This document shows positions 22,018 through 29,174 of a stretch of DNA of 29,174 bases, piece after piece (position 1 is the first letter of the stretch; each line of letters begins with the position of its first letter). The translations under genes and the position numbers were made by a program. Source of the stretch: a virus; IMG/VR virus record IMGVR_UViG_3300050821_003139, positions 1 to 29,174 of that record; one strand, written 5' to 3'. The notes beneath the pieces are model-generated. The model made no database searches and was not told the DNA's origin. It was given only the letters and a program-made list of their open reading frames with translations.

Positions 22018-23120
22018 TGGACGATCGAGAACTCGCGCGCCGCTACCCCGGACAGCTCGATGGCGACGATCCGCTGCCGACTGCACCCGTCGATTTTTCG
22101 GCGCAGGCGCGCCATTGGCGCGAGGGCGAAATCTACGAGCAGCACGCGGCGGTACACTATGCAGGCGGCTTGTGGCAGGCGCGCAACCGCGCCGCCTCGC
22201 GCCCGCCCGGCCGGATCGGCGAATGGCTGCTGATCGCCGATGGCATCCAAACCATCCAGGCATTTCAGACCGTCGGCGACCCGCGCTCGATCGGCCTCGT
22301 CGTCAAGCTCGCCTCGGACCTGATCACGCGCAAGGACCGCACGTTTTTTCTCAATCTGCCGATCCCCATTCATCGCGGCCCCTGGCAGCCCGGTGTCTAT
22401 GTCGAGGGCGACGAGGTCGAGCACGACGGGATCACCTTCCGGGCGCAGCGCACCACGCGCGAGCCGCCGGGTTGCGACGACTGGCTTATTGCTTCGGCGC
22501 GTGGGGAGAAGGGCGACCAGGGGGAACGCGGCGACCAAGGCGAGCGCGGCGACCACGGTGCGCCCGGCGATCGCGGACCACCTGGCGACAAGGGCGACAA
22601 GGGCGATCCCGGCGAGCGCGGCGCCACCGGGCTCGGCATTGCCGGTGTCGAGCCGGTAAAGGGCTACCCTGGCTTGGTGCGCATCGTCCTCGAAGACGGC
22701 ACCATCACCGAACCGATCCCGATCACCTCGATCAACTTTCTCGGCATGTACGAGCCCGGCCGCAATTACCAGTACGGCGACCTGGTGCGGCACGGCTACG
22801 TGCTGTGGATCGCCAACGAGCCGACCGGCGATGTCCCCTCGGTCAATTCACCGGCCTGGCAGGTGTTTCTCCCCGGCGTCGATCCTTCGGGTACGGGCGG
22901 CACCGGTGGCGGTGGCGGGCTCACCGAGGGCCAAGCCGACGCGCGCTATCTGCAGCTCGCCGCCGGCGGCATCGTCGCCGGGCCGGTGCAAATTCTCACC
23001 GTGCCGGTTGTTCCCAACGACGCCGCAAACAAGGCTTATGTCGATGGCCTCATCGCCGGGGTCAACGCCGCGATTGCCGCGCTCGCGCAACGGGTGACCG
23101 ACTTGGAGAACGCGCCTTGA
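22017..23120 (+). CDS. Short fibre-like protein C with collagen-type repeats (367 aa)
   Basis: This 367-residue protein shares one base with the previous stop. It repeats the order of A and B: GGLWQARN module, [20 protein letters not shown], collagen-like stretch (about 163-209), then [35 protein letters not shown] and a [14 protein letters not shown] linker. Instead of a long shaft it ends quickly with [14 protein letters not shown] and a short heptad-like coiled coil ([17 protein letters not shown]), a usual trimerisation end. It has no distal tip domain, so it could be a stalk, whisker or a partner for A and B. It is followed directly by the head-tail connector gene. Confidence 0.78.
   Translation: MDDRELARRYPGQLDGDDPLPTAPVDFSAQARHWREGEIYEQHAAVHYAGGLWQARNRAASRPPGRIGEWLLIADGIQTIQAFQTVGDPRSIGLVVKLASDLITRKDRTFFLNLPIPIHRGPWQPGVYVEGDEVEHDGITFRAQRTTREPPGCDDWLIASARGEKGDQGERGDQGERGDHGAPGDRGPPGDKGDKGDPGERGATGLGIAGVEPVKGYPGLVRIVLEDGTITEPIPITSINFLGMYEPGRNYQYGDLVRHGYVLWIANEPTGDVPSVNSPAWQVFLPGVDPSGTGGTGGGGGLTEGQADARYLQLAAGGIVAGPVQILTVPVVPNDAANKAYVDGLIAGVNAAIAALAQRVTDLENAP
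22503..22645 (+). repeat. Collagen-like Gly-X-Y segment in fibre protein C
   Basis: About 14 Gly-X-Y triplets, including [16 protein letters not shown] and [16 protein letters not shown], in the same relative place as in the two upstream paralogues. Confidence 0.85.
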
Positions 23121-23788
23121 GCGGCAATCCCGGCTGGGCATGGGGCTGGAACTATCCGCTCATCGGCGACCCGGCGCGCTCGATCTGGGCGCCGCCGCGC
23201 TCGCGCCTGGTCTGCACCCGGCGGCCGGATCGACAGCCGATCACCCGCGAGCAGGCGATCCTTCATCTGCGGCTCGACCCCGATACCGCTACGACGGGAC
23301 CGGAAGTCGTGTTGATCGACATGCTGATCGCCACCGCGACCCAGGCGCTTGAGGACTACGCCGGCGTCGCGCTGATGTCGCAGGAATGGCGTCTCACCAT
23401 GCGGCATCTGCCGCCCGTTTGGGGCGACGCGCTCGACATCCCGCTGCCGCCGCTCGACGAGCTGCTCAAGGTGACGATCAACGAGGTCGACCAGGACCTC
23501 GACGAATTTGAGATCGAGCGCGACGACAAGCGCCCGGCGCGGCTCTACCCGACGCGGCGCTACTGGCCGGCGGTCTCGCCGCGCAAGCAGGCAGCGGTCA
23601 TCATCGAGTTCCGCTGCGGCGTCACCAACCCGACCGACGTCTCGCCGGCGCTGCGCCAGGCGCTCTTGATGGCGATCGCGTTCTGGTACGAACAAAGAGA
23701 GTCGACGGCGGCGTTCAGCCTGACCCCGGTCCTCGAATTGGGCTGGCAATCGCTGATCAGCCCCTATCGCGCGGTCGGCATCGCATGA
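23117..23788 (+). CDS. gp6-like head-tail connector protein
   Basis: This 223-residue protein matches the phage gp6-like connector family: [16 protein letters not shown], then [21 protein letters not shown] and an EWRLTM strand, [14 protein letters not shown], and later [20 protein letters not shown]. These proteins form a ring under the portal. The start is TTG 23117, which overlaps the previous stop (TTGA) and has TTGGAG at eight bases; no ATG exists in frame before the conserved region. The last residues overlap the next start by four bases. The presence of a rare TTG start may lower its expression relative to neighbours. Confidence 0.82.
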   Translation: MSGNPGWAWGWNYPLIGDPARSIWAPPRSRLVCTRRPDRQPITREQAILHLRLDPDTATTGPEVVLIDMLIATATQALEDYAGVALMSQEWRLTMRHLPPVWGDALDIPLPPLDELLKVTINEVDQDLDEFEIERDDKRPARLYPTRRYWPAVSPRKQAAVIIEFRCGVTNPTDVSPALRQALLMAIAFWYEQRESTAAFSLTPVLELGWQSLISPYRAVGIA

Positions 23789-24231
23789 CCTGGTGGACCC
23801 ACGGCAAGGCGCCGCCGATCGGTCAGCTGCGCAACTTCGCCCGCGTCTACGAGTGGCAGGATATCCCGGTCAGCGGCGGTCCCAGCGTCAACCCCGGCTA
23901 TGCGCCGATCGGCAGCTGCTGGTGCTCGCTCAAGCCGCGCATCGGCGAACAGATGCTACTCGGCGCGCAGATCGACGAGGCCTCGGGGCCGCGCGGCACG
24001 CACATCATCCGCACCCGCTTCCGCGCCGAGTGGACGGTGCGTCATATGCTCGAAATCGCCCGGCGCCGCTACAAAGTGGTCTCGGTCAACAACGACGATG
24101 CGCGCCGCTTCAGCAGCCTTGAGGTCGAGGAATTTGGTGATCTCACCATCATCGCCGCGCTGCCGCCGCGCACGATCTGGGATGAGGGCGACTCACACTG
24201 GGACGATTTAAGGACGCAATGGGATGCCTGA
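23785..24231 (+). CDS. Head-closure / head-tail joining protein
   Basis: This 148-residue protein is of the size and type of phage head-tail joining (head-closure) proteins: a small beta-barrel core with RNFARVYEWQDIP at the start, GSCWCSLKPRIGEQ, a HIIRTRFRAEWTVRHMLE strand pair and RRRYKVVSVNNDDARR. Such proteins sit under the connector ring and seal the portal after packaging. Start ATG 23785 overlaps the connector stop. Position between the gp6-like and gp10-like genes is the classical neck order. Confidence 0.75.
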   Translation: MTWWTHGKAPPIGQLRNFARVYEWQDIPVSGGPSVNPGYAPIGSCWCSLKPRIGEQMLLGAQIDEASGPRGTHIIRTRFRAEWTVRHMLEIARRRYKVVSVNNDDARRFSSLEVEEFGDLTIIAALPPRTIWDEGDSHWDDLRTQWDA

Positions 24232-24454
24232 CATGAACCAGCCAATGGAAGTCGAGCCGTCACTGCCGCTACCGGTAACGCTCACCGCGCAGCAGTGGAA
24301 CCAAATCATCAACATCTTGACCGACGCGCCCTATCGGATCGCCGCACCGCTCTTGGCGACGATCGTCCGGCAGACCCAGAGCGGCGCCACCACCGCGCTA
24401 ACGCGCAACGGCAACGGCCAGGTGGGCGACCACCACCATGCTGATCAAAGTTAA
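24224..24454 (+). CDS. Small hypothetical neck-region protein (76 aa)
   Basis: This 76-residue protein begins MPDMNQPMEVEPSLPLPVTL and has one amphipathic helix, TAQQWNQIINILTDAPYRIA followed by APLLATIVRQTQ. AAGGA lies nine bases before ATG 24224; ATG 24233 is a second choice. A similar LTxQQWNxxxxxL pattern is one I recall from small phage proteins near neck genes, without known function. It overlaps both neighbours. Confidence 0.6.
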   Translation: MPDMNQPMEVEPSLPLPVTLTAQQWNQIINILTDAPYRIAAPLLATIVRQTQSGATTALTRNGNGQVGDHHHADQS

Positions 24455-24890
24455 GTTCGCCGAGCTTTCCTATAGCCAGTTCGACCGGCGCCAGGTGCGT
24501 AGCGCCTTTGGCAAGGCGTCGCGCGCGATGGCGGCTCGGTTGAAAACGACGGTCGGCGGCGGCGGCTCGGGCGCGGTGTACCGTGTTCGGGGACGCACCT
24601 ACACCGCGTCCGGGCCTGGCTCGCCGCCGGTCAAGTTCACCGGCAATCTGCTCAAATCGATGCGCGGCCGTGCCTCGCGCCGCGGTTATGCGCTGGTCGT
24701 CTCGGCGGTCGCGCCGCACGCGGCGCTACTCGAACTCGGCACCGCGCGCATGGAGCCGCGCCCCTATTTCGAGCCGACCTTTAGCGATACCGAGATGATC
24801 GTCGGGCTACTGCGCGCCGCCTATGCCACCGCTCCGGTCGCAACGCCGGGCTCCCCCGGCTCGCCGCCGGCGACGGTCGAGATCAACTGA
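24438..24890 (+). CDS. HK97 gp10-like neck/tail completion protein
   Basis: This 150-residue protein has the hallmark of the HK97 gp10 family: PHAALLELGTARMEPRPYFEP near residue 100-120, preceded by GNLLKSMRGRASRRGYALVV. These proteins act in joining the tail to the head. The N-terminal region includes a Gly-rich loop (VGGGGSGAVYRVRG), and the C-terminal 20 residues are Pro/Gly rich. Start ATG 24438 overlaps the previous gene by 17 bases. Confidence 0.8.
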   Translation: MLIKVKFAELSYSQFDRRQVRSAFGKASRAMAARLKTTVGGGGSGAVYRVRGRTYTASGPGSPPVKFTGNLLKSMRGRASRRGYALVVSAVAPHAALLELGTARMEPRPYFEPTFSDTEMIVGLLRAAYATAPVATPGSPGSPPATVEIN

Positions 24891-24891
24891 G

Positions 24892-25554
24892 ATGATGTCC
24901 GACATCATCATGAAGCTGCGCCGCTCGCGGCACACCGCGCCGATCTTTGGCGATCGCGTCACCGGGGTCGCCGAGGCGTCGCGCGCCTTTGACTACCAGG
25001 CGCTCACTTTCCCCGCCGCCTTTGTCTGCTATCTCTCCGACCAGGCCGAGCCGCAAGAGCCGTTCACCACCGATAACAAGCAGCGCTGCACCCAACGCTG
25101 GGGCGTCATCGTCGCACTGCAGGCGACCGAGGATATCCGCGGTCAGGACCCAACCCAGCAGATTGACGACGTGCGCCAGGAAATCTTCGGCGCGATCTAC
25201 AACTGGTCGCCGAGAAAGCCCTACAGCAACCTCTGGTACGACAGCACCAAGCTCCTGGCGATCAACCGCGCGGTGACGTTCTGGCTGCTGACCTTTGGCA
25301 CCTACCACTACGTTTGCGACGACGACGGCGAGCTCGAAGAACAGTTTGAGCCGCTCCCCGACTTCTACGGCGTCAACGCTCTCATCGATTGGAAGAAGCC
25401 GCATGACCCTGGGCTACCTCCCTCCGAAGAGTACGATCCGCGCCGCGGTCCGGCGCCGTGGCCAACCGGACCCGAAGGACGCATCGAAACCGCCGTCCGC
25501 ATCGACGTCGAGCAACCACCACCCGGAGCACCCCGCAATGGCAAACCCAACTGA
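24892..25554 (+). CDS. Putative tail terminator protein (Mu gp37-like position)
   Basis: This 220-residue protein has an N-terminal alpha/beta domain (MMSDIIMKLRRSRHTAPIFG, then TQRWGVIVALQATEDIRG, DDVRQEIFGAIYNWSP, TFWLLTFGTYHYVCDDDGEL) and a Pro-rich, less ordered C-terminus. The fold pattern and place just before the DUF2635 and sheath genes match the tail terminator slot of Mu-like tail modules. ATG 24892 or 24895 are both possible starts, one base after the preceding stop. The assignment is mostly from gene order and pattern, not from a strict motif. Confidence 0.6.
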   Translation: MMSDIIMKLRRSRHTAPIFGDRVTGVAEASRAFDYQALTFPAAFVCYLSDQAEPQEPFTTDNKQRCTQRWGVIVALQATEDIRGQDPTQQIDDVRQEIFGAIYNWSPRKPYSNLWYDSTKLLAINRAVTFWLLTFGTYHYVCDDDGELEEQFEPLPDFYGVNALIDWKKPHDPGLPPSEEYDPRRGPAPWPTGPEGRIETAVRIDVEQPPPGAPRNGKPN

Positions 25555-25744
25555 GCGTGAACGCCTTTTCGTCAAGCCGGCGCCAAATCGGCTGATCCGT
25601 CACCCGCGCACCATGCGTCCGCTCCCCCCCGAGGGCGCCGATGTCACCGCCGAGCGCGGTTACTTCCACCGAATGCTGCGCACCGGGGATGTGGTTCTCG
25701 CGCCGCAACCGACCCGCAAAGGCCCGCCCGCCAAAAAGGAGTAA
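25538..25744 (+). CDS. DUF2635 family tail protein (Mu gp38-like)
   Basis: This 68-residue protein reads MANPTERERLFVKPAPNRLI, then RHPRTMRPLPPEGADV and a VVLAPQPTRKG end. The VKPA...R.P....LP..G..V.....Y..R.L..GDV pattern is that of DUF2635, a small protein found directly before sheath genes in Mu-like phages; its role is not known to me. ATG 25538 has GGAG nine bases upstream and overlaps the preceding gene by 17 bases. Confidence 0.8.
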   Translation: MANPTERERLFVKPAPNRLIRHPRTMRPLPPEGADVTAERGYFHRMLRTGDVVLAPQPTRKGPPAKKE

Positions 25745-25750
25745 CGCGCC

Positions 25751-27268
25751 ATGCCGATCTCGTTCCGCAACATCCCGCAAGGCCTGCGCGTCCCGCTCGC
25801 CTATTTCGAGTTCGACCCGTCGATGGCGGGGACCTCAAGCGCGCTGCAAAAAGCGGTGCTGCTCGGCACCGTGCCGGCGACGGCGGCGCTCGAAATCGAA
25901 ACGCTGACCCCGGTCTTCTCGGCCGACCAGGTGCGCGCCTTGTGCGGTCCCGGTTCCGCCTTCGGGCGTCAGGCCGACGCGTGGTTCCGCAACAACGCCT
26001 CGGTGCCGCTCTATCTGCTCGCCGCAGCGGAGACCACGTTCACCGCCGCCACCGGCTCGATCGAATGGGCCGGCGTCGCGACCGACAGCGGCACCATCCC
26101 GCTCTATATCGGCGGCCGGCTGGTGCGGATCGTCATCAACAACGGCGACGACGCCGAAGCCGTCGCCGAAGCCGCGCGCGACCAGATCAACGCCGATCCG
26201 CGCCTCGGGGTCGTCGCCACCATCGTTGCGGCCGATCCCGAGATCGTAGTCCTGACCGCCCGGCAGCTCGGGCGCTTGGGGCGCTTGCGGATCGATCTCG
26301 CCCTCGCCGGCGTGATCGGTGGCGAGATGATGCCGCCCGGTATCACCGCGACAATCACCCAGATGCTCACCGGCGGCGCCGGCTCGCCCAATGTCCTCGA
26401 CCTCTTGTCGACGATCGGCGATGCGCCCTTCGACTTTGTGCTCTGCCCCTATAACCAGGCGCAGGATTTGCTCGACCTCGACGAGTTCTTTAACGATACC
26501 ACCGGCCGCTGGTCGTGGGCGCTGCAGCTGTATGGGCACGGCTTTACCGCGATGCACGGGACGGTCGGAGAGCTGTCGATTTTTGGCAACACCCGCAACG
26601 GCCAGCATGTCTCGGTGTTCGGTTTCTTCGACTCGGCGACCCCGCACGACGAGTGGATGTGCGCCTATGTCGGCCAGGCGGCCGGGTCGCTGATCATCGA
26701 TCCGGCGCGCCCGGTGCAGGCCTTGCCGCTCAACGGCGTGCGCGCCCCGCCGGCGGATTCGCGCTTCAGCATCTTGCAGCGCCAGGTGCTCTATTACGAC
26801 GGGATCAGCTCTTACTACACGACCGACGACGGTACGGTTTACATCGACCGTGTCATCACCAGCTACCGCGTCAACGTGTGGAACGCGCCCGACGACAGCT
26901 ATCTCGACGTCGAGACGATGTTCACCGGGCAATTCTACGCGCGGGATACCAAAAACCGCATCCTGCGCAAGTTCCCCCGGCACAAGCTGGCGAGTGACGG
27001 AACCCGGTTCGGCGCCGGGCAGACGATCGTCACCCCTCGGATCATCCGCGCCGAGCTGATCGCGCACTATGGCGAGCTCGAGGAACGCGGCTACGTCGAG
27101 GATCTCAACGGCTTTGAGCAGGCGCTGATCGTCGAGCGCAACGCGACCGATCCCAACCGGGTCGACGCGCTACTCAGCCCGAGCTTCGTCAACCAGCTGC
27201 GCATCTTCGCCGCCCTGGTTCAGTTCCGTCTACACGGCAGCGAGCGCGCCGTTTCCGTCGCGGCTTAA
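25751..27268 (+). CDS. Contractile tail sheath protein (Mu gpL-like)
   Basis: This 505-residue protein is the tail sheath. It starts MPISFRNIPQGLRVPLAYFE, as in Mu-type sheaths, has a middle alpha/beta region (LYIGGRLVRIVINNGDDAEA, DRITSYR) and a C-terminal handshake region (ERGYVEDLNGFEQALIVERN, RVDALLSPSFVNQLRIFAAL). AAGGAG lies upstream at a good distance. Sheath subunits contract to drive the tube through the host envelope, so this gene shows that the virion is a myovirus. No frameshift or truncation is seen. Confidence 0.92.
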   Translation: MPISFRNIPQGLRVPLAYFEFDPSMAGTSSALQKAVLLGTVPATAALEIETLTPVFSADQVRALCGPGSAFGRQADAWFRNNASVPLYLLAAAETTFTAATGSIEWAGVATDSGTIPLYIGGRLVRIVINNGDDAEAVAEAARDQINADPRLGVVATIVAADPEIVVLTARQLGRLGRLRIDLALAGVIGGEMMPPGITATITQMLTGGAGSPNVLDLLSTIGDAPFDFVLCPYNQAQDLLDLDEFFNDTTGRWSWALQLYGHGFTAMHGTVGELSIFGNTRNGQHVSVFGFFDSATPHDEWMCAYVGQAAGSLIIDPARPVQALPLNGVRAPPADSRFSILQRQVLYYDGISSYYTTDDGTVYIDRVITSYRVNVWNAPDDSYLDVETMFTGQFYARDTKNRILRKFPRHKLASDGTRFGAGQTIVTPRIIRAELIAHYGELEERGYVEDLNGFEQALIVERNATDPNRVDALLSPSFVNQLRIFAALVQFRLHGSERAVSVAA

Positions 27269-27283
27269 CAAGAGAGGTGACCT

Positions 27284-27649
27284 ATGGCTGATTGCGTAGC
27301 GGGCGAGGCCTTCGTCAAGGTCGACGGCCGGCAACTAAGCGTGCGCGGCACGCTGACGATTTCACCCAACCACCGGACCCGCACGGCGGTCGCCGGGCTC
27401 GACGGCCCGCACGGCTTCCAGGCGGTGCACCGGATGCCCTACATCGAGATCGAGATCACCAACCGGACGCAGTTCCCGCTGACCGATCTTGAGGGCATTA
27501 CCGACAGCACGGTCACCGCCGAACTGGAAACCGGCGAGGTCTGGGTGCTGCGCAACGCCTTCCAGTCGGGCGACCTCGAACTCAACGCCGCGGACGGCAC
27601 CGCCACTGTCCGGTTTGACGGCATGGATATGCGGCGGCAGGCGGCCTAG
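27284..27649 (+). CDS. Tail tube protein (Mu gpM-like)
   Basis: This 121-residue beta-rich protein forms the inner tube. It begins MADCVAGEAFVKVDGRQLSV, with GTLTISPNHRTRTAVAG and later EIEITNRTQFPLTDL and VWVLRNAFQSGDLELNAADG, the pattern of Mu-like tube proteins. AGAGAGGTG precedes ATG 27284. It follows the sheath gene by 15 bases, the normal order. Confidence 0.88.
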   Translation: MADCVAGEAFVKVDGRQLSVRGTLTISPNHRTRTAVAGLDGPHGFQAVHRMPYIEIEITNRTQFPLTDLEGITDSTVTAELETGEVWVLRNAFQSGDLELNAADGTATVRFDGMDMRRQAA

Positions 27650-27651
27650 GC

Positions 27652-27975
27652 ATGGACGACCCTATTCTTCGCTTCAAAATGGCGCTCAAGGTGCCAATCA
27701 AGCACGGCGACGAGATCATCACCGATATCGAACTGATCGAGCCGACCCTCGAAGGCCTGATGATGATCGATCGCGCCAATGGCGATATCGAGCGCACGAT
27801 CTTTACCATCGCCGCTTGCACCGGTTTGCCGCCATCAGTGGTCAAACAGATACGTCACCGCGACATGGTCCGGATCAATGCGGAGTCGGGCAAAATCATG
27901 GGGGAAGACCGAGAGACTGGCGAGAGTTTGCCGCCTGGCTCGCTTATCAATTCCACTGGCCACCGAGTGAATTGA
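27652..27975 (+). CDS. Tail assembly chaperone, short form (Mu gp41-like)
   Basis: This 107-residue protein (MDDPILRFKMALKVPIKHGD, IELIEPTLEGLMMIDRANGD, FTIAACTGLPPSVVKQIRHR) is of the Mu gp41-like tail assembly chaperone type. The last ~22 residues (after IMGED) look unlike a conserved end. The stop at 27975 is inside a longer open frame, consistent with the short product of a programmed frameshift pair. It lies between the tube and tape measure genes, where tail chaperones are always found. Confidence 0.8.
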   Translation: MDDPILRFKMALKVPIKHGDEIITDIELIEPTLEGLMMIDRANGDIERTIFTIAACTGLPPSVVKQIRHRDMVRINAESGKIMGEDRETGESLPPGSLINSTGHRVN

Positions 27976-28064
27976 AGTCTCTGACCATGTCTGAATTGCG
28001 GTGGTGGGGTGCGCGTCTCGACTACCTGGCGCGCGAATTAGAGCGGATGAGGCGGCGGCAATGA
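27652..28064 (+). CDS. Tail assembly chaperone, -1 frameshift extended form
   Basis: The -1 frame after the run of five G at 27900-27904 is open to the stop at 28062-28064 and encodes GRPRDWREFAAWLAYQFHWP and SELRWWGARLDYLARELERM, a tryptophan-rich helical segment like the GpE/T-type extensions of phage tail chaperones. The fusion would be about 137 residues. Slippage by one base on GGG is favourable because GGG re-pairs exactly, though the next codon does not. The short and long forms would together chaperone the tape measure protein. The shift is inferred from frame content, position and precedent, not measured; the exact slip site is uncertain. Confidence 0.7.
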
Positions 28065-28267
28065 GACCTGCCGGGGAAGGATCAACCAGGGTTAGCCGGT
28101 TGACCCCTCCCGACCGCTTAACGCATGATCTTGACGTAAACGCGCAAGATCAATACGATCCGCAGTCGGAGCTTGCGATGGTAGCTCATCGTTTGCTCCC
28201 TTGCAGGTGCCGGTCGTCACGCGGCCGGCATTTGCATTCTAGCCGGAATTTCTTGCGAAATGGCTAG
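28061..28267 (+). CDS. Possible small ORF (68 aa) before tape measure gene, low support
   Basis: The frame starts with ATGA overlapping the frameshift stop and ends eight bases inside the tape measure gene, so its junctions fit the operon. However, the peptide (MRPAGEGSTRVSRLTPPDRL ... CRCRSSRGRHLHSSRNFLRN) is arginine-rich and patternless, and its third codon positions are much less GC-rich than those of the neighbouring genes. It is more likely a structured non-coding spacer. Confidence 0.2.
   Translation: MRPAGEGSTRVSRLTPPDRLTHDLDVNAQDQYDPQSELAMVAHRLLPCRCRSSRGRHLHSSRNFLRNG
28065..28259 (+). other. Structured spacer before the tape measure gene
   Basis: This 195-base gap is unusual in a module where genes otherwise touch or overlap. 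It holds a perfect 7-base inverted repeat (GATCTTG 28127-28133, CAAGATC 28145-28151) and a 12-pair RNA hairpin, TGCAGGTGCCGG (28202-28213) with CCGGCATTTGCA (28225-28236), which needs two G-U pairs. The second hairpin ends 23 bases before the tape measure ATG. No T-run follows, so neither is a standard terminator. They might tune tape measure translation. Confidence 0.45.
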
Positions 28268-29174
28268 AGGGCGTGACCCCGGTTTCCGGGTCATTGTCAG
28301 TCTCGCCGACCAGTTCACCCGCCCGATCAACACGCTCAACCAGAAGATCGCGCAATCGACTTCGCGCATCCGTGCGATGGCGGCGGTGCCCGGTGCGGTG
28401 TTCAAAGCGACCGGGCTTAGCAACATCGGTAGCGCGATGGGCCGGGTCGGCGGCAGCGTCCTGCAGCTGCGCAACGCGGTCACCGGGCTCTTGGGGCCGT
28501 TCGCCCGCATGGGTGCGATCGTCGGCGGCATCGGTCTCGGCAAATTCGTTTATGACGCGGTGTCGGCCGGCAGCGAACTGGTCAAGCTCAACCGCTCGAC
28601 CGGTGTCGGCATCGAGCGACTGCAGGAACTGCAATATGCCGCCAAGCAATCGAGCGTCGAGACCGAGGCGCTAACCGGCGGGCTCGCCAAGCTCAACAAA
28701 TCGCTGGTCGACGCCACCAAACCGGCGAAGAAGCTGACCGAGGCGCAAAAAGGCCTGGCCGCGCTCGGCTTCAGCCAGCAGCAAATCCGCCAGGGCGTCG
28801 CCGCCGAGGACGCGTTCAACCGGATCGCCGACGCCGTCGCCCGGGCGAGGGACCACACGACGGCGCTGCGCATCGCGACGACGTTCTTTGGCAAGAGCGG
28901 CGCGCAGATGCTGCCGGTCTTGAAAGAGGGCAGTGCCGGGCTCGACGCCTTCGCCGCGGCGGCGCGCGAGCTCGGCATCGTCATGTCGACCGACACCGCC
29001 AAGAGCGCCAAGGCCTTTGACGACACGATGACGACCTTGGGCGCGCACATTAAAGGCATCGCCTACTCGGTGCTCGGCGAACTCCTGCCGAGTATGAACA
29101 AGGCCGCGGGCGGCATGGATGAGTGGCTCACGACAAATAAGGAATGGATCAAAACCAACGTCGTCGAGGTCGTG
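28260..29174 (+). CDS. Tail tape measure protein, partial
   Basis: The frame from ATG 28260 is open to the window end (305 codons seen), so the C-terminus is missing. The protein has the helical, Ala/Gly/Lys-rich makeup of tape measure proteins: GFRVIVSLADQFTRPINTLN at the start, then SIVGGIGLGKFVYDAVSAG-like glycine-rich segments, and the repeated family region SELVKLNRSTGVGIERLQEL, GGLAKLNKSLVDATK and FGKSGAQMLPVLKEGSAGLD. It sets tail length and is ejected with the DNA. The ribosome-binding site is weak, and a structured 195-base gap precedes it. It follows the chaperone genes, as expected. Confidence 0.9.
   Translation, partial: MARGRDPGFRVIVSLADQFTRPINTLNQKIAQSTSRIRAMAAVPGAVFKATGLSNIGSAMGRVGGSVLQLRNAVTGLLGPFARMGAIVGGIGLGKFVYDAVSAGSELVKLNRSTGVGIERLQELQYAAKQSSVETEALTGGLAKLNKSLVDATKPAKKLTEAQKGLAALGFSQQQIRQGVAAEDAFNRIADAVARARDHTTALRIATTFFGKSGAQMLPVLKEGSAGLDAFAAAARELGIVMSTDTAKSAKAFDDTMTTLGAHIKGIAYSVLGELLPSMNKAAGGMDEWLTTNKEWIKTNVVEVV

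Noticed and set aside
15061-22645. Repetitive GGCGAGCGC-type DNA as CRISPR or satellite
   Set aside because: It is explained by in-frame Gly-X-Y codons; there are no spacers or regular repeat-spacer spacing.
22115-23116. Upstream extension of the connector frame through the fibre C gene
   Set aside because: This part is an Arg/Ala-rich out-of-frame reading of fibre C; the connector begins at TTG 23117.
25835-27067. Minus-strand ORF of 410 codons opposite the sheath gene
   Set aside because: The plus-strand sheath is certain; the reverse frame is an Arg/Asp-rich mirror with no domain pattern.

Overview
The window is a continuous piece of a tailed, contractile-tail (myovirus-type) bacteriophage or prophage. 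Its host is most likely an alphaproteobacterium. This rests on three things: high GC with strongly GC-rich third codon positions, a GapR/DUF2312 homologue (a family centred on Alphaproteobacteria), and a style of small phage genes that I recall from Rhizobiales phages. No host gene, integrase, terminase, lysis gene, tRNA, CRISPR array or insertion sequence is visible, so a free phage and a prophage cannot be told apart.

Left arm (1-2202, minus strand). A leftward operon starts from an AT-rich control region. It encodes a helix-turn-helix regulator, a small membrane protein, a small helical protein, a Cas4/RecB-like PD-(D/E)XK nuclease with an Fe-S cysteine set, and a protein I read as the partner single-strand annealing (RecT-like) protein. 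Several genes overlap by four bases. The 2203-2837 region between the divergent arms carries a candidate leftward promoter, a short palindrome and short repeats.

Early/middle rightward genes (2838-9623). A DUF1376 replication-associated protein, an HNH nuclease, GapR with an added AT-hook, a VRR-NUC nuclease and a large conserved-type phage protein are followed by a dense train of small genes, mostly with ATGA or GTGA start/stop overlaps. The train includes a probable HTH transcription regulator and, near its end, a short protein that resembles the Acb2/Tad1 hairpin family of cyclic-nucleotide sponges (anti-CBASS/anti-Thoeris). A proline-rich protein and a strong terminator close the block.

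Junction (9624-10076). This roughly 400-base gap holds a plus-strand terminator, a minus-strand UUCG-loop terminator, a candidate promoter and a possible 36-residue leader ORF.

Virion genes (10077-29174). The head is HK97-like: acidic protein, prohead protease, major capsid, terminator, small protein, portal. Three tandem related fibre-like proteins with collagen-type Gly-X-Y segments (1695, 857 and 367 residues) lie between the portal and the head-tail connectors. The neck follows (gp6-like connector, head-closure protein, gp10-like protein). A Mu-like tail comes next: terminator-like protein, DUF2635, sheath, tube, a tail-assembly chaperone with a probable -1 frameshift extension, and a tape measure cut off by the window edge. 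The virion is thus a mosaic of an HK97-type head and a Mu-type contractile tail, with no Mu transposition genes in view.
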